A stretch of DNA of 64,000 bases. Origin: Jeongeupia chitinilytica. Lineage in GTDB: Bacteria > Pseudomonadota > Gammaproteobacteria > Burkholderiales > Chitinibacteraceae. A program made the translations under genes and the position numbers. The first letter of the stretch is position 1; each line of letters starts with the position of its first letter. Positions 10,796-19,534 of the stretch are shown piece after piece. The notes under the pieces were generated by a model. It searched no databases, had not been told where the DNA came from, and worked only from the letters and a program-made list of their open reading frames with translations. The stretch spans positions 124,001-188,000 of the forward strand of contig NZ_BMYO01000004.1 in assembly GCF_014652315.1 (NCBI RefSeq). The letters are read 5' to 3'.

Positions 10796-11449
10796 ATGAT
10801 CACGATCGCGCTGTCCAAGGGACGCATTTTCGAAGAAACCCTGCCGCTGCTCGCTGCCGCCGGCATCACGCCGGCCGAAGATCCGGAAGCCAGCCGCAAG
10901 CTCATCATCGGCACCAATCGCGACGACGTGCGGCTGATCATCGTCCGCGCCAGCGACGTACCGACCTATGTCGAATACGGCGCGGCCGACCTCGGCGTCG
11001 CCGGCCGCGACGTGCTGATCGAGCACGGCGGCGCCGGCCTGTACCAGCCGCTCGACCTCGAGATCGCCAAGTGCCGGCTGATGGTCGCGACCCGCAACGG
11101 CTTCGACTACGACGGCGCGGTACGTCAGGGTGCACGGCTGAAAATCGCCACCAAGTACGTGCAGCAGGCGCGCGAGCACTTCGCCGCCAAGGGCGTCCAC
11201 GTCGACGTGATCAAGCTGTACGGCTCGATGGAGCTCGCGCCGCTGGTCGGCCTTGCCGATGCCATCGTCGACCTGGTATCGACCGGCGGCACGCTCAAGG
11301 CCAATGACCTGGTGGCGGTCGAGCACATCCGCGACATTTCCAGCCGCCTCGTCGTCAACCAGGCCGCGCTGAAACTCAAGGAAGAACGGATCCAGCCGAT
11401 GCTGGATGCCTTCGCCGGTGCGATCGGTTCCGGTGCGATCGGCCAGTAA
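10796..11449 (+). CDS. hisG: ATP phosphoribosyltransferase catalytic subunit HisG (short form)
   Basis: 217 residues, lacking the C-terminal regulatory ACT-like domain, so this is the short HisG that needs the HisZ subunit for activity and feedback control. Catalyses the first step of histidine synthesis. The N-terminus MITIALSKGRIFEETLPLLA and the PRPP-binding segment DLVSTGGTLKANDL identify it. A terminator follows at 11472. No hisZ is present in the window. Confidence 0.96.
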   Translation: MITIALSKGRIFEETLPLLAAAGITPAEDPEASRKLIIGTNRDDVRLIIVRASDVPTYVEYGAADLGVAGRDVLIEHGGAGLYQPLDLEIAKCRLMVATRNGFDYDGAVRQGARLKIATKYVQQAREHFAAKGVHVDVIKLYGSMELAPLVGLADAIVDLVSTGGTLKANDLVAVEHIRDISSRLVVNQAALKLKEERIQPMLDAFAGAIGSGAIGQ

Positions 11450-11471
11450 GCCCGGGTACGCCACCGTCAGC

Positions 11472-11497
11472 AAAGCCGGCGCGACGCCGGCTTTTTT
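11472..11497 (+). terminator. Rho-independent terminator after hisG
   Basis: GCCGGC (11475-11480), a five-base loop and GCCGGC (11486-11491), followed by six T. It lies 23 bp after the hisG stop, so hisG is transcriptionally separated from the next genes. Confidence 0.85.
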
Positions 11498-11588
11498 GCG
11501 CCGTCAAACCACGTGCGGCGACATTTTTCTTGCTTGAAACTGAATCAAACAATATCGTCATCGACAAACGAACCTTCGGATCGCATCG

Positions 11589-12590
11589 ATGCACGACCCC
11601 GTACGCCTCGTCCTGACCGGCGAGCTGCAGCCCGGCATTTCCCCCGAAACCGCAGCAGGCAATCTGGCCACACTGCTCAGGATCGACGTCGAACGCGCGC
11701 GCCAGTTGCTTGATGCCGCACCGAAAATCATCAAGCCCAGCGTGTCCGGCAAGGAAACGGCGCACTATCTGGCGCACCTGAAACGTGCCGGCGTCGTCGT
11801 TCGCGCCGAGCCGCTGGCACCGCCGGCGGATGCCGCCCGGGGACAAGCCGCCATCAGCGACGACCTCGACATCGCCAGCCTGACCGTCGTCCCCGTCGCC
11901 GAGCCGGTCCTCGAGAACGGCATCGCCTGTCCCGCCTGCGGACGGCAGCAACCGCCGCGCACGCTGTGCCTTGGCTGCGGTGTCGACATGCCGCGCTTTC
12001 GCTCGGCCCAGGCCGAAGCCGCCCGGCAGCCGCAGCAGCTCGTGCCGCCGGTTCCGGCGCCAGGTGAATCGTCCCGCCTGCCCATCCGGCTGTCACCCGG
12101 AAAATGGCTGCTGCTGGCGCTGGTGCTGGTTGTCGCGGCCTGGTGGTTTTTCATCGGCGGCCGGACGATCAGCGACGAACAGGCCCGGGCTTTCTATGCG
12201 GACTACGAAAATGCCCTCTTTTCGCGCGACCCCAAGAACCTGTGCGCACTGCTCGCCGACGACTTTCAGGGGCTCAGCAACGGCAGGGAGAGCGACAAGG
12301 AACAGGCCTGCGCGGAGACCGTCGTCTTCTTCAAGTCGATCGAACGGATCGGCAACAGCATGGACGGCATCCTGCAACTCGATTCCGACATCAACGTCCG
12401 GAGCGTGTCCGTCGCAACCGACAAACGCCGGGCGGTCGTCCGTGTCGACAGCACGCTGGACGTCGGCGGCAGCATCATGAACATCCGCAGTCAAAGTACC
12501 GACACACTGATCCGCCGCAACGGCAAGGTCCTGCTGCTGAGAAGCGAAAGCGTCAGCCGCATCGAGCAACTGGACCGGATGCAACCGTAG
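11589..12590 (+). CDS. Zinc-ribbon, single-pass membrane protein of unknown function
   Basis: 333 residues with a clear modular layout, but no family recognised. Residues 1-75 resemble a small helical domain (TGELQPGISPETAAGNLATL; LLDAAPKIIKPSVSGKETAH). A CxxC-x(n)-CxxC zinc ribbon lies at about 114-132 (ACPACGRQQPP, LCLGCGVDMP). A Pro/Gln linker comes next, then one membrane helix (WLLLALVLVVAAWWFFIGG, about 177-195). The C-terminal 140 residues look NTF2/SnoaL-like (DEQARAFYADYENALFSRDP, beta-rich end). The zinc ribbon would be cytoplasmic and the C-terminal domain periplasmic. It sits between hisG and hisD, separated from hisG by a terminator, with a -10 for hisD after it. Confidence 0.8.
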   Translation: MHDPVRLVLTGELQPGISPETAAGNLATLLRIDVERARQLLDAAPKIIKPSVSGKETAHYLAHLKRAGVVVRAEPLAPPADAARGQAAISDDLDIASLTVVPVAEPVLENGIACPACGRQQPPRTLCLGCGVDMPRFRSAQAEAARQPQQLVPPVPAPGESSRLPIRLSPGKWLLLALVLVVAAWWFFIGGRTISDEQARAFYADYENALFSRDPKNLCALLADDFQGLSNGRESDKEQACAETVVFFKSIERIGNSMDGILQLDSDINVRSVSVATDKRRAVVRVDSTLDVGGSIMNIRSQSTDTLIRRNGKVLLLRSESVSRIEQLDRMQP

Positions 12591-12596
12591 CGCGGT

Positions 12597-12627
12597 CAAG
12601 TCTGACGGATACGCGACAGGGTATAAT
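12597..12627 (+). promoter_or_regulatory. Probable hisD promoter (strong -10)
   Basis: A perfect TATAAT lies at 12622-12627, 34 bp before the hisD ATG. The -35 region 17 bp upstream (AGTCTG) is poor, so the exact promoter is uncertain. Confidence 0.4.
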
Positions 12628-12661
12628 CGCCGGCAAACCCGATGATTTCCGCAGAGCCGCC

Positions 12662-13954
12662 ATGATCCGCCGCCTCGATACCCGCACCAAAGACTTCGAA
12701 TCCGAACTCGCCGCGCTGCTGGCGTTCGAAACCTCGCAGGATCCCGAGGTCGACGCCCGTGTCGCCGCCATTCTTGCCGACGTGAAGGCGCGCGGTGACG
12801 CCGCGGTGGTCGAGTACACCAACCGCTTCGACGCCACGCAAGCCGCTTCGATGACGGACCTCGAGCTGACGCAGGACGAACTCAAGGCGGCGTACGAGCG
12901 CCTGCCGCAAGTGCAGAAGGATGCGCTGACCTTCGCTGCGAAGCGCGTGCGCAGCTACCACGAGCACCAGAAGATGAGCTCGTGGACCTACGAGGACGAG
13001 GACGGCACCTTGCTCGGCCAGCAGATCACCGCACTCGACCGCGTCGGCATCTATGTACCGGGCGGCAAGGCGGCCTACCCGTCGTCGGTGCTGATGAACG
13101 CGATTCCCGCCCACGTCGCCGGTGTGGCCGAAATCATCATGGTCGTGCCGACGCCGAAGGGCGAGAAGAACGATCTGGTCCTCGCCGCCGCCTATGTCGC
13201 CGGCGTGTCGCGTGCGTTCACCATCGGTGGCGCGCAGGCTGTCGGCGCACTCGCGTACGGCACGCAAACCGTGCCGCAGGTCGACAAGATCACCGGTCCG
13301 GGCAACGCCTACGTCGCCAGCGCCAAGCGCGCGGTGTTCGGCGTCGTCGGCATCGACATGGTCGCCGGCCCGTCCGAAATCCTCGTGCTGTGCGACGGTT
13401 CGACCGACCCGGACTGGGTTGCGATCGACCTGTTCTCGCAGGCCGAGCACGACGAAATCGCCCAGGCCATCCTGCTGTGCCCGGATGCGGCCTACATCGA
13501 CCGCGTCGCCGCCAGCATCGAAAAGCTGCTACCCAGCCAGCCGCGCCGCGACATCATCGCCGCATCGCTCGGCAACCGGGGTGCGCTGATCCACGTGGCC
13601 GACCTCGACGAGGCCTGCGCGATCTCGAACCGGATCGCCCCCGAGCACCTTGAACTGCAGGTCGCCGATCCGAAAGCCTGGGTCGAAAAGCTCCGCCACG
13701 CCGGCGCGATCTTCATGGGCAAGTTCACTTCGGAGAGCCTCGGCGACTACTGTGCCGGGCCGAACCACGTGCTGCCGACGGCGCGCAGCGCGCGTTTCTC
13801 CAGCCCGCTCGGTGTCTACGACTTCCAGAAGCGCTCGAGCCTGATCATGGTGTCCGAAGCCGGCGCACAGACGCTGGGCCGCGTCGCGGCGACCCTGGCG
13901 CACGGCGAAGGCCTGACGGCGCACGCCAATGCCGCCGAGCTGCGACTGAAATAA
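12662..13954 (+). CDS. hisD: Histidinol dehydrogenase HisD
   Basis: 430 residues. Oxidises histidinol to histidine in two NAD-dependent steps with bound zinc. Family motifs: VPGGKAAYPSSVLMNAIPA, ITGPGNAYVASAKRAVFG, DMVAGPSEILV, QAEHDEIAQA, and near the end FMGKFTSESLGDYCAGPNHV LPT. The frame stays open far upstream, but the protein start is the ATG at 12662. No hisC follows; a short hairpin and then a parvulin gene come next. Confidence 0.97.
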   Translation: MIRRLDTRTKDFESELAALLAFETSQDPEVDARVAAILADVKARGDAAVVEYTNRFDATQAASMTDLELTQDELKAAYERLPQVQKDALTFAAKRVRSYHEHQKMSSWTYEDEDGTLLGQQITALDRVGIYVPGGKAAYPSSVLMNAIPAHVAGVAEIIMVVPTPKGEKNDLVLAAAYVAGVSRAFTIGGAQAVGALAYGTQTVPQVDKITGPGNAYVASAKRAVFGVVGIDMVAGPSEILVLCDGSTDPDWVAIDLFSQAEHDEIAQAILLCPDAAYIDRVAASIEKLLPSQPRRDIIAASLGNRGALIHVADLDEACAISNRIAPEHLELQVADPKAWVEKLRHAGAIFMGKFTSESLGDYCAGPNHVLPTARSARFSSPLGVYDFQKRSSLIMVSEAGAQTLGRVAATLAHGEGLTAHANAAELRLK

Positions 13955-13967
13955 TCACCCACTTGCA

Positions 13968-13987
13968 ATCGGGTTATTCGACCCGAT
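13968..13987 (+). terminator. Hairpin after hisD, possible terminator
   Basis: ATCGGGT (13968-13974), a 6-base loop and ACCCGAT (13981-13987), 14 bp after the hisD stop. No T-run follows, so it may instead be an mRNA-end structure. Confidence 0.35.
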
Positions 13988-14050
13988 ATGCAGCACAGAC
14001 GGGCCGCGACGGTGTTGCGGCCATTTTCATATTCAGACAGGACCTGACCC

Positions 14051-14785
14051 ATGGCCATTCTCGTCAACGGCGTTGAAATCACCGATGCACAGATCGAAGC
14101 GGAACTGCCGCACCACCAGGACGCACCGAGCCCGGTCGACGCCACCGTTCAGGAACTGATCCTGCGCGAACTGCTGACCCAGCGCGCACGTGCCAAGGGC
14201 ATCACCGCAACCGAACCGCAGGAAGCCGTCGGCGAACTCCTCGGCCAGGAAATCGAAGCACCGAAGGTCGACGAAGCCCAGGCCCGTGCCTTCTACGACG
14301 CCAATCCGCAAGCCTTCGTCCAGGGCGAGCAGGTCGAAGCCAGCCACATCCTGTTCAAGAGCACCCCGGAAACGCCGGCAGCGCTGATGCGCGGCAAGGC
14401 CGAACAGGTGCTGATGGAACTGCGCCTTGCGCCGCACCTGTTCGAAACCCGCGCCAAGGAACTGTCGGCCTGCCCGTCGGGCCAGCAGGGCGGCGCGCTC
14501 GGCTCGTTCGGCCGCGGCCAGATGGTGCCGGAATTCGAACAGGCGGCCTTCGCGCTCGGCGAAGGCGAACTGGCCAAGGAGCTGGTCGAAACCCAGTTCG
14601 GCCTGCACATCATCAAGGCCGGCAAGAAGACCGAAGGCAGCAGCGTCAGCTTCGACGAAGTCAAGGAACGCCTGACTGCCTATCTGACCGAAATGGAAGC
14701 CCGCCGCGCCATGCACACCTACCTGCAAGGTCTGGTCGAAGCTGCCGACATCCAGGGCTACGACCTCAAGGCCGCCGGCCAGTAA
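14051..14785 (+). CDS. PpiC/parvulin-type peptidyl-prolyl isomerase, probably cytoplasmic
   Basis: 244 residues. A C-terminal parvulin domain spans about 95-200 (ASHILFKSTPETPAALMRGK; GGALGSFGRGQMVPEFEQAA; TQFGLHIIKAGKK), preceded by a helical region like that of NifM/SurA-type proteins. There is no signal peptide, so it should act in the cytoplasm. Parvulins of this kind often sit beside narGHJI and moaA in betaproteobacteria, suggesting a role in nitrate-reductase maturation; that role is inferred. Here it precedes moaA, while narGHJI is 20 kb away on the other strand. Confidence 0.88.
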   Translation: MAILVNGVEITDAQIEAELPHHQDAPSPVDATVQELILRELLTQRARAKGITATEPQEAVGELLGQEIEAPKVDEAQARAFYDANPQAFVQGEQVEASHILFKSTPETPAALMRGKAEQVLMELRLAPHLFETRAKELSACPSGQQGGALGSFGRGQMVPEFEQAAFALGEGELAKELVETQFGLHIIKAGKKTEGSSVSFDEVKERLTAYLTEMEARRAMHTYLQGLVEAADIQGYDLKAAGQ

Positions 14786-14807
14786 TTCCGGCCCCACGCC
14801 CTCCTGC

Positions 14808-14833
14808 ATCGCCCCGGCCCAGCCCGGGGCGAT
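14808..14833 (+). terminator. Hairpin terminator after the parvulin gene
   Basis: A perfect 10-bp stem (ATCGCCCCGG at 14808-14817, CCGGGGCGAT at 14824-14833) with a 6-base loop, 23 bp after the stop. The downstream bases are only modestly T-rich. Confidence 0.5.
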
Positions 14834-14878
14834 TGCTTATCCACACCGCGTTTCGAACCGCATAGAATGAACCAGCTC

Positions 14879-14894
14879 TAGTCCGAACGGACTA
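14879..14894. promoter_or_regulatory. Palindrome TAGTCC-N4-GGACTA upstream of moaA (candidate NarL site)
   Basis: TAGTCC-GAAC-GGACTA, a perfect 6+6 inverted repeat centred 79 bp before the moaA ATG. Two further copies occur at 42052 and 44168, all beside nitrate-respiration genes. A -10-like TAGAAT lies at 14941-14946, which would place the palindrome near -66. NarL encoded in the same operon is the most likely binder (inference). Confidence 0.6.
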
Positions 14895-14965
14895 CGCCAA
14901 CTGCATCGACCGACGAACTGCCCTCGCGCCGCCATCCGCCTAGAATAGGCATTGAGGAGGAGGCT

Positions 14966-15970
14966 ATGCACATCGACCGTTCACTGACAGACCCGCTGCT
15001 GACCGACCGCTTCGGCCGTTCGATCCGCTATCTGCGCGTGTCGGTCACCGACCGCTGCGACCTGCGTTGCAGCTACTGCATGCCCAAGGGCTTCCACGGC
15101 TTCGAAGAGCCGGCACACTGGCTGCGTTTCGACGAGATCGAGCGTCTGGTCGCCGCCTTTGTGCGCGCCGGTGTCAGCCGGGTCCGCCTGACCGGCGGCG
15201 AGCCGCTGCTGCGCCGCAATCTCGACCAGCTGGCCGGCAACCTCAAGCGCATTCCCGGCCTCTCCGACCTGTCGCTGTCGACCAATGCCACCCAACTGGT
15301 CCGCCATGCCCGCGCCTTGCGCGCCGCCGGGGTCGACCGGCTGAACATCAGCCTTGATACGCTCGATCGCGGCTGTTACGAAAAGCTTGCCGGCCGGGAC
15401 GCGTTCGATGCCAGCCTCGCCGGCATCATGGCCGCCAAGCAGGAAGGTTTCGCCCCGATCAAGCTCAACATGGTGGCGATGAAGGGCATCAATGAAGCCG
15501 AAATCGAGCGGATGACCGAATTCGCGATGCAGCACGGCTTCATCCTGCGGCTGATCGAGGCGATGCCGATGGGCGATACCGGCCGCAACGCGCAATACCT
15601 CGACCTCGCACCGGTGCGCGACAAACTGGTCGCGCGCTTCGGGCTCGTGCCGGAGGCCGACGAACTCGGTGGCGGGCCGGCGCGGTACTGGAAAACCGCC
15701 GACGGCCATGGCCGGGTCGGCTTCATCACGCCGATCTCGCAGCACTTCTGTGCGACCTGCAACCGCGTCCGGCTCGCGGTCGACGGCACGCTCTACCTCT
15801 GCCTCGGCCAGGAGGAAAAGTTCGAGTTCCGGCCGATGCTGCGTGACGGCTGCAGCGATGCCGACCTCGACGCCGCGATCGCCCGCGCGATCGAACTCAA
15901 GCCCGAACGCCACGAATTCCGTGAAGCGCCGGCCAAGCTGATCCGCTTCATGTCGCAAACGGGCGGCTGA
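14966..15970 (+). CDS. moaA: GTP 3',8-cyclase MoaA (radical SAM, molybdopterin synthesis)
   Basis: 334 residues. Converts GTP to 3',8-cyclo-GTP, first step of molybdenum cofactor synthesis. Radical SAM cysteines C31, C35, C38 (CDLRCSYC); second cluster C262, C265, C279 (CATCNRVRLAVDGTLYLC). The C-terminal Gly-Gly (SQTGG), needed for activity, is present. A strong Shine-Dalgarno (GAGGAGGAGG) precedes the ATG. First gene of a moa-mob-moe-nar regulatory operon; its stop overlaps the mobB ATG (TGATG). Confidence 0.97.
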   Translation: MHIDRSLTDPLLTDRFGRSIRYLRVSVTDRCDLRCSYCMPKGFHGFEEPAHWLRFDEIERLVAAFVRAGVSRVRLTGGEPLLRRNLDQLAGNLKRIPGLSDLSLSTNATQLVRHARALRAAGVDRLNISLDTLDRGCYEKLAGRDAFDASLAGIMAAKQEGFAPIKLNMVAMKGINEAEIERMTEFAMQHGFILRLIEAMPMGDTGRNAQYLDLAPVRDKLVARFGLVPEADELGGGPARYWKTADGHGRVGFITPISQHFCATCNRVRLAVDGTLYLCLGQEEKFEFRPMLRDGCSDADLDAAIARAIELKPERHEFREAPAKLIRFMSQTGG

Positions 15971-16485
15971 TGAAGGTCTTCGGCATCGTCGGCTATTCCG
16001 GCAGCGGCAAGACCACGCTGACCGAACAACTGATCGCCCACTTCAGCGCACGCGGGCTGAGGGTCAACGCGATCAAGCACTCGCACCACGACCTCGAACT
16101 CGAACCGCCGGCCAAGGACAGCGCACGCTTCCGCTGCGCCGGTGCCGCCGAGGTGCTGGTCGCCTCGCCCTACCGCTACGCCCTCGTCCACGAACTGCGC
16201 AACGAACCGGAACCGACGCTGGCCGAACAACTGGTCCGGCTGGCGCCGGCCGACCTGACCCTGGTCGAAGGTTTCAAGCGCGAAGCGTTCCCCAAGCTCG
16301 AAGTCTGGCGCGCCGCCACCGGCAAGCCGCTGCTGTTTCCCGACGATCCGCACGTCGTCGCGGTCGCCAGCGATGCGCCGATCGATGTTCCGATCGCCAG
16401 CGGGCTGCCGCTGCTCGACTTGAACGACGTCGCGGCGATTGCCGCGTTCATCTCCGACCATCTGAAGCGATCCCCCCCATGCTGA
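15970..16485 (+). CDS. mobB: Molybdopterin-guanine dinucleotide biosynthesis adapter MobB
   Basis: 171-residue P-loop GTPase with Walker A GYSGSGKTT near the N-terminus and the MobB motif INAIKHSHHDLELEPPAKDS. MobB assists MobA in attaching GMP to molybdopterin. The C-terminus FISDHLK is usual. The gene overlaps both moaA and moeA ends. Confidence 0.93.
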   Translation: MKVFGIVGYSGSGKTTLTEQLIAHFSARGLRVNAIKHSHHDLELEPPAKDSARFRCAGAAEVLVASPYRYALVHELRNEPEPTLAEQLVRLAPADLTLVEGFKREAFPKLEVWRAATGKPLLFPDDPHVVAVASDAPIDVPIASGLPLLDLNDVAAIAAFISDHLKRSPPC

Positions 16486-17678
16486 CCGTTGACCAGGCCC
16501 GCGAACAGCTGCTCGCCGCCGCCCGCCGAATTGCCGAAACCGAGACACTGGCGCTGAACGACGCCCTCGGTCGCGTACTGGCGACCGACGTCGTCTCGAC
16601 GCTGGCCGTCCCCGGTTTCGACAACAGTGCGATGGACGGCTATGCGCTCAACGTCGCCGACGTTGCCCAGCCGGGCCCGTTCGCCGTTGTCCAGCGCATC
16701 GCCGCAGGCGACACCGGCGTCGCGCTGGCGCCCGGCGAAGCGGCGCGCATTTTCACCGGCGCACCGGTACCCGACGGCACCAATGCGGTCGCGATGCAGG
16801 AAGACTGCAACGTCGACGGCGGCACACTGACGGTCGGGACACCGCTTCGCGCCGGCGAGCACATCCGCCGTCGCGGCGAGGACGTGCAGGACGGCGCCGT
16901 CGTCCTCAAGAGCGGCACCCGGCTCGGCGCGGCCGAGCTTGGACTGCTCGCCGCAATCGGTGTCGACCGTGTGGCGGTGGTGCGAAAACTGCGCGTCGCG
17001 CTGCTGTCGACCGGCAACGAGCTGGTCGAGCCCGGCACGCCACTCGCACCGGGGCAGATCTACAACTCCAACCGCTACGCGATCTCGGCGCTGCTGCGCG
17101 AGGCCGGCTGTATCGTCGACGACCTCGGCATCGTCCCGGACCGGTTTGCCGCAACCCGCGACATGCTGGCGGCCGCCGCCGCGACGCACGACGTCGTGCT
17201 CAGCACCGGCGGCGTGTCGGTCGGCGAGGAGGACCACGTCAAGGCCGCGGTCGAGTCGCTCGGCACGCTGTCGTTGTGGAAAATCGCCATCAAGCCGGGC
17301 AAGCCGTTCGCCTTCGGCCGGATCGCCTCCGCCGGAACCGCACAGGGGGCAGACTTCATCGGTCTGCCCGGCAATCCGGTCTCGAGCTTTGTCACCTTCC
17401 TCGTCTTCGTCCGTCCTTTCCTCGCCGCCCGGCTCGGCGCCGGGGCAACGACGCCGGCGGTCAAGGTGCCGGCGGGTTTTGCGATCGGCCGTGCCGGCAA
17501 CCGGCGCGAATTCCTGCGCGCAAGGCTCGAACAGGGTCGCGCCGTGCCGTACCCGAACCAGAGCTCGGGCGTGCTGACGTCCGTGGTCTGGGCCGACGGA
17601 CTGGTCATCGTTCCGGAAGACCGCACCATCGCCGACGGCGAGCTGGTGGACTTCCTCCCGCTCGCCGCACTGAGGTAA
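16479..17678 (+). CDS. moeA: Molybdopterin molybdenumtransferase MoeA
   Basis: 399 residues. Inserts molybdenum into adenylylated molybdopterin. Signature segments: PGFDNSAMDGYAL (about 46-58), GEAARIFTGAPVPDGTNAVA MQED, LLSTGNELVEPG, STGGVSVGEEDHVK, and KPGKPFAFGR followed by GLPGNPVSSFVTF. It starts inside the last bases of mobB; moaD follows 4 bp after its stop. Confidence 0.96.
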   Translation: MLTVDQAREQLLAAARRIAETETLALNDALGRVLATDVVSTLAVPGFDNSAMDGYALNVADVAQPGPFAVVQRIAAGDTGVALAPGEAARIFTGAPVPDGTNAVAMQEDCNVDGGTLTVGTPLRAGEHIRRRGEDVQDGAVVLKSGTRLGAAELGLLAAIGVDRVAVVRKLRVALLSTGNELVEPGTPLAPGQIYNSNRYAISALLREAGCIVDDLGIVPDRFAATRDMLAAAAATHDVVLSTGGVSVGEEDHVKAAVESLGTLSLWKIAIKPGKPFAFGRIASAGTAQGADFIGLPGNPVSSFVTFLVFVRPFLAARLGAGATTPAVKVPAGFAIGRAGNRREFLRARLEQGRAVPYPNQSSGVLTSVVWADGLVIVPEDRTIADGELVDFLPLAALR

Positions 17679-17682
17679 GCCC

Positions 17683-17940
17683 ATGAACACCGTCCAGTTG
17701 CTGTATTTCGCGCGGCTGCGCGACGTTTTCGGCCTTCATTCGGAGACACTGACGCTGCCGGAAGGCAGCGCCGTCGCCGACCTGATCGCGCGGCTCGTTG
17801 CACGGGGCGGCGCCTTTGCCGACGAGCTTGGCGGCGCGCGGGTGTTCCGCGTTGCAGTCAACCAGGAGATGGCCAGACCCGATGATCCGATTCCGGCCGG
17901 CGCCGAGGTGGCGATCTTTCCACCGGTGACCGGAGGCTGA
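17683..17940 (+). CDS. moaD: Molybdopterin synthase sulfur-carrier subunit MoaD
   Basis: 85-residue ubiquitin-like protein ending in the essential Gly-Gly (FPPVTGG). Typical start VQLLYFARLRDVFG and core FRVAVNQEMA. As a thiocarboxylate it donates sulfur to cyclic pyranopterin with MoaE, encoded 1 bp downstream. Confidence 0.95.
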   Translation: MNTVQLLYFARLRDVFGLHSETLTLPEGSAVADLIARLVARGGAFADELGGARVFRVAVNQEMARPDDPIPAGAEVAIFPPVTGG

Positions 17941-17941
17941 C

Positions 17942-18415
17942 ATGGCCAGGATCACCATCCGCGTCGGCCCCGACGACTTCGACCTCGGTCGCGAATACGC
18001 CGCGCTGGTTGCCGACGAGGCGGACAGTGGCGCCGTGGTCGCCTTTGTCGGCCGCGTGCGCGACCTGAATCTGGCGCAGCACGTTGCGGTGCTCGAACTC
18101 GAACACTATCCGGGCATGACCGAAAAGGCGCTGGCCCGGATCGCGGCCGACGCGGCCGCACGCTGGCCGCTGACCGCAGTGACCGTCGTTCACCGTGTCG
18201 GCCCGCTGCATCCGGCCGAGCAGATCGTGCTGGTACTGACCGCGAGCGCCCACCGCCATGCTGCGTACGATGCCAACGCCTTCATCATGGATTACCTGAA
18301 AACCGAGGCACCGTTCTGGAAACGCGAGTCGGACGGCAACACGGCACGCTGGGTCGACGCGCGCGACAGCGATGCCGAGGCGATGCAGCGCTGGCTGCCC
18401 GACGACGCACCATGA
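17942..18415 (+). CDS. moaE: Molybdopterin synthase catalytic subunit MoaE
   Basis: 157 residues. Contains GAVVAFVGRVRDLN, LELEHYPGMTEKAL, VHRVGPLHPAEQIVLVLTAS AHR and MDYLKTEAPFWKRES, which holds the conserved Lys residues (YLK and FWK) that contact the MoaD tail and substrate. Directly after moaD. Confidence 0.96.
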   Translation: MARITIRVGPDDFDLGREYAALVADEADSGAVVAFVGRVRDLNLAQHVAVLELEHYPGMTEKALARIAADAAARWPLTAVTVVHRVGPLHPAEQIVLVLTASAHRHAAYDANAFIMDYLKTEAPFWKRESDGNTARWVDARDSDAEAMQRWLPDDAP

Positions 18416-18449
18416 CGATCGCCATGGCCACATTCGCCGGAGACGTGCA

Positions 18450-19043
18450 GTGAACATCGCCGCCGTCATCCTTGCCGGCGGCGAAGGCCGGCGCATGGGC
18501 GGTGCCGACAAGGGGCTGCTGCCGCTGCAGGGCCGGCCGCTGGTGGCCTGGGTGCTGGCCGCGCTGGCCGCGCAGACACGGCCGGTCGAGGCCGTGATGA
18601 TCTCGGCCAACCGCAATCCTGACGCCTACGGCAACTTCGGCGTGCCGGTACTGCCCGACGCGACTCCGGAACGGCTGGGCCCGCTCGCCGGGATCCATGC
18701 CGCGCTGGACCACGCCGATGCCGACGCACTGCTGGTGCTGCCGTGCGACGTGCCGGTGCTAACGGCGGACCTCGTCGTCCGGCTGGCCGACGCACTTCAG
18801 CACGCAGACACCGCGCAAGCCGCGGTAGCATGGGCCGGTGACACGATCCAGCCCAGCATCTGCCTCGTCCGCACGGACTGCGCTCCGGCGCTGGCGCAAC
18901 GGCTGCAGCGGCGCGAACTGCGGCTGCGCGACTGGCTTGCCAGCCTCGATGCAGTGTCCGTCCGCTTCGCGCCCGCGGCCTTTCCGAACCTGAACACCCC
19001 GGCGGCACTGGCCGCCTTTTTCCCCCCAGAGTCCGACGCATGA
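18450..19043 (+). CDS. mobA: Molybdenum cofactor guanylyltransferase MobA
   Basis: 197 residues. Joins GMP to molybdopterin to form the MGD used by NarG. N-terminal nucleotide-binding motif ILAGGEGRRMGGADKGLLPL, and LPCDVPVL for the metal-binding Asp. The start is a GTG at 18450 with a GGAGA Shine-Dalgarno at 18439-18443; earlier in-frame codons encode non-homologous sequence. The stop overlaps the moaC ATG. Confidence 0.93.
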   Translation: MNIAAVILAGGEGRRMGGADKGLLPLQGRPLVAWVLAALAAQTRPVEAVMISANRNPDAYGNFGVPVLPDATPERLGPLAGIHAALDHADADALLVLPCDVPVLTADLVVRLADALQHADTAQAAVAWAGDTIQPSICLVRTDCAPALAQRLQRRELRLRDWLASLDAVSVRFAPAAFPNLNTPAALAAFFPPESDA

Positions 19044-19534
19044 ATCCGCTGACCCATTTCAACGAACAAGGCCAGGCACACATGGTCGATGTCGGCGCCA
19101 AGGCGGACACGCATCGCGTGGCCCGCTGCGAGGGCCGGATCCGCATGCAGGCGGCGACGCTGGCGCTGATCGCCGGTGGCGGCCACAAGAAGGGCGACGT
19201 GCTCGGCATCGCCCGCATCGCCGCGATCATGGCGTCCAAGAAGGCGTCCGACCTGATCCCGCTGTGCCACCCGCTCCCGCTGACCCGTGTCGACGTGGCA
19301 TTCGAGCTGGAAGCCGACAGCGTACGCTGCGAAATCGTCGCCGAGACCGTCGGCAAGACCGGCGTCGAAATGGAGGCGCTGACCGCAGTCAACGTCGCGC
19401 TGCTGACCATCTACGACATGTGCAAGGCCGTCGACCGCGGCATGGTGATCGGCGACGTCCGCCTGCTGGAAAAACGCGGCGGCAAATCGGGTACATGGCG
19501 GGCCGGCGACGAACCCGCCGGCGGAATCGGCTGA
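19040..19534 (+). CDS. moaC: Cyclic pyranopterin monophosphate synthase MoaC
   Basis: 164 residues. Rearranges 3',8-cyclo-GTP to cPMP. Motifs: MVDVGAKADTHRVA, ASKKASDLIPLCHPLPL, GKTGVEMEALTAVNVALLTI YDMCKAVDRGM (catalytic Asp/Lys), and a C-terminal LLEKRGGKSG. It starts within the mobA end; the narX ATG overlaps its stop. Confidence 0.97.
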   Translation: MNPLTHFNEQGQAHMVDVGAKADTHRVARCEGRIRMQAATLALIAGGGHKKGDVLGIARIAAIMASKKASDLIPLCHPLPLTRVDVAFELEADSVRCEIVAETVGKTGVEMEALTAVNVALLTIYDMCKAVDRGMVIGDVRLLEKRGGKSGTWRAGDEPAGGIG

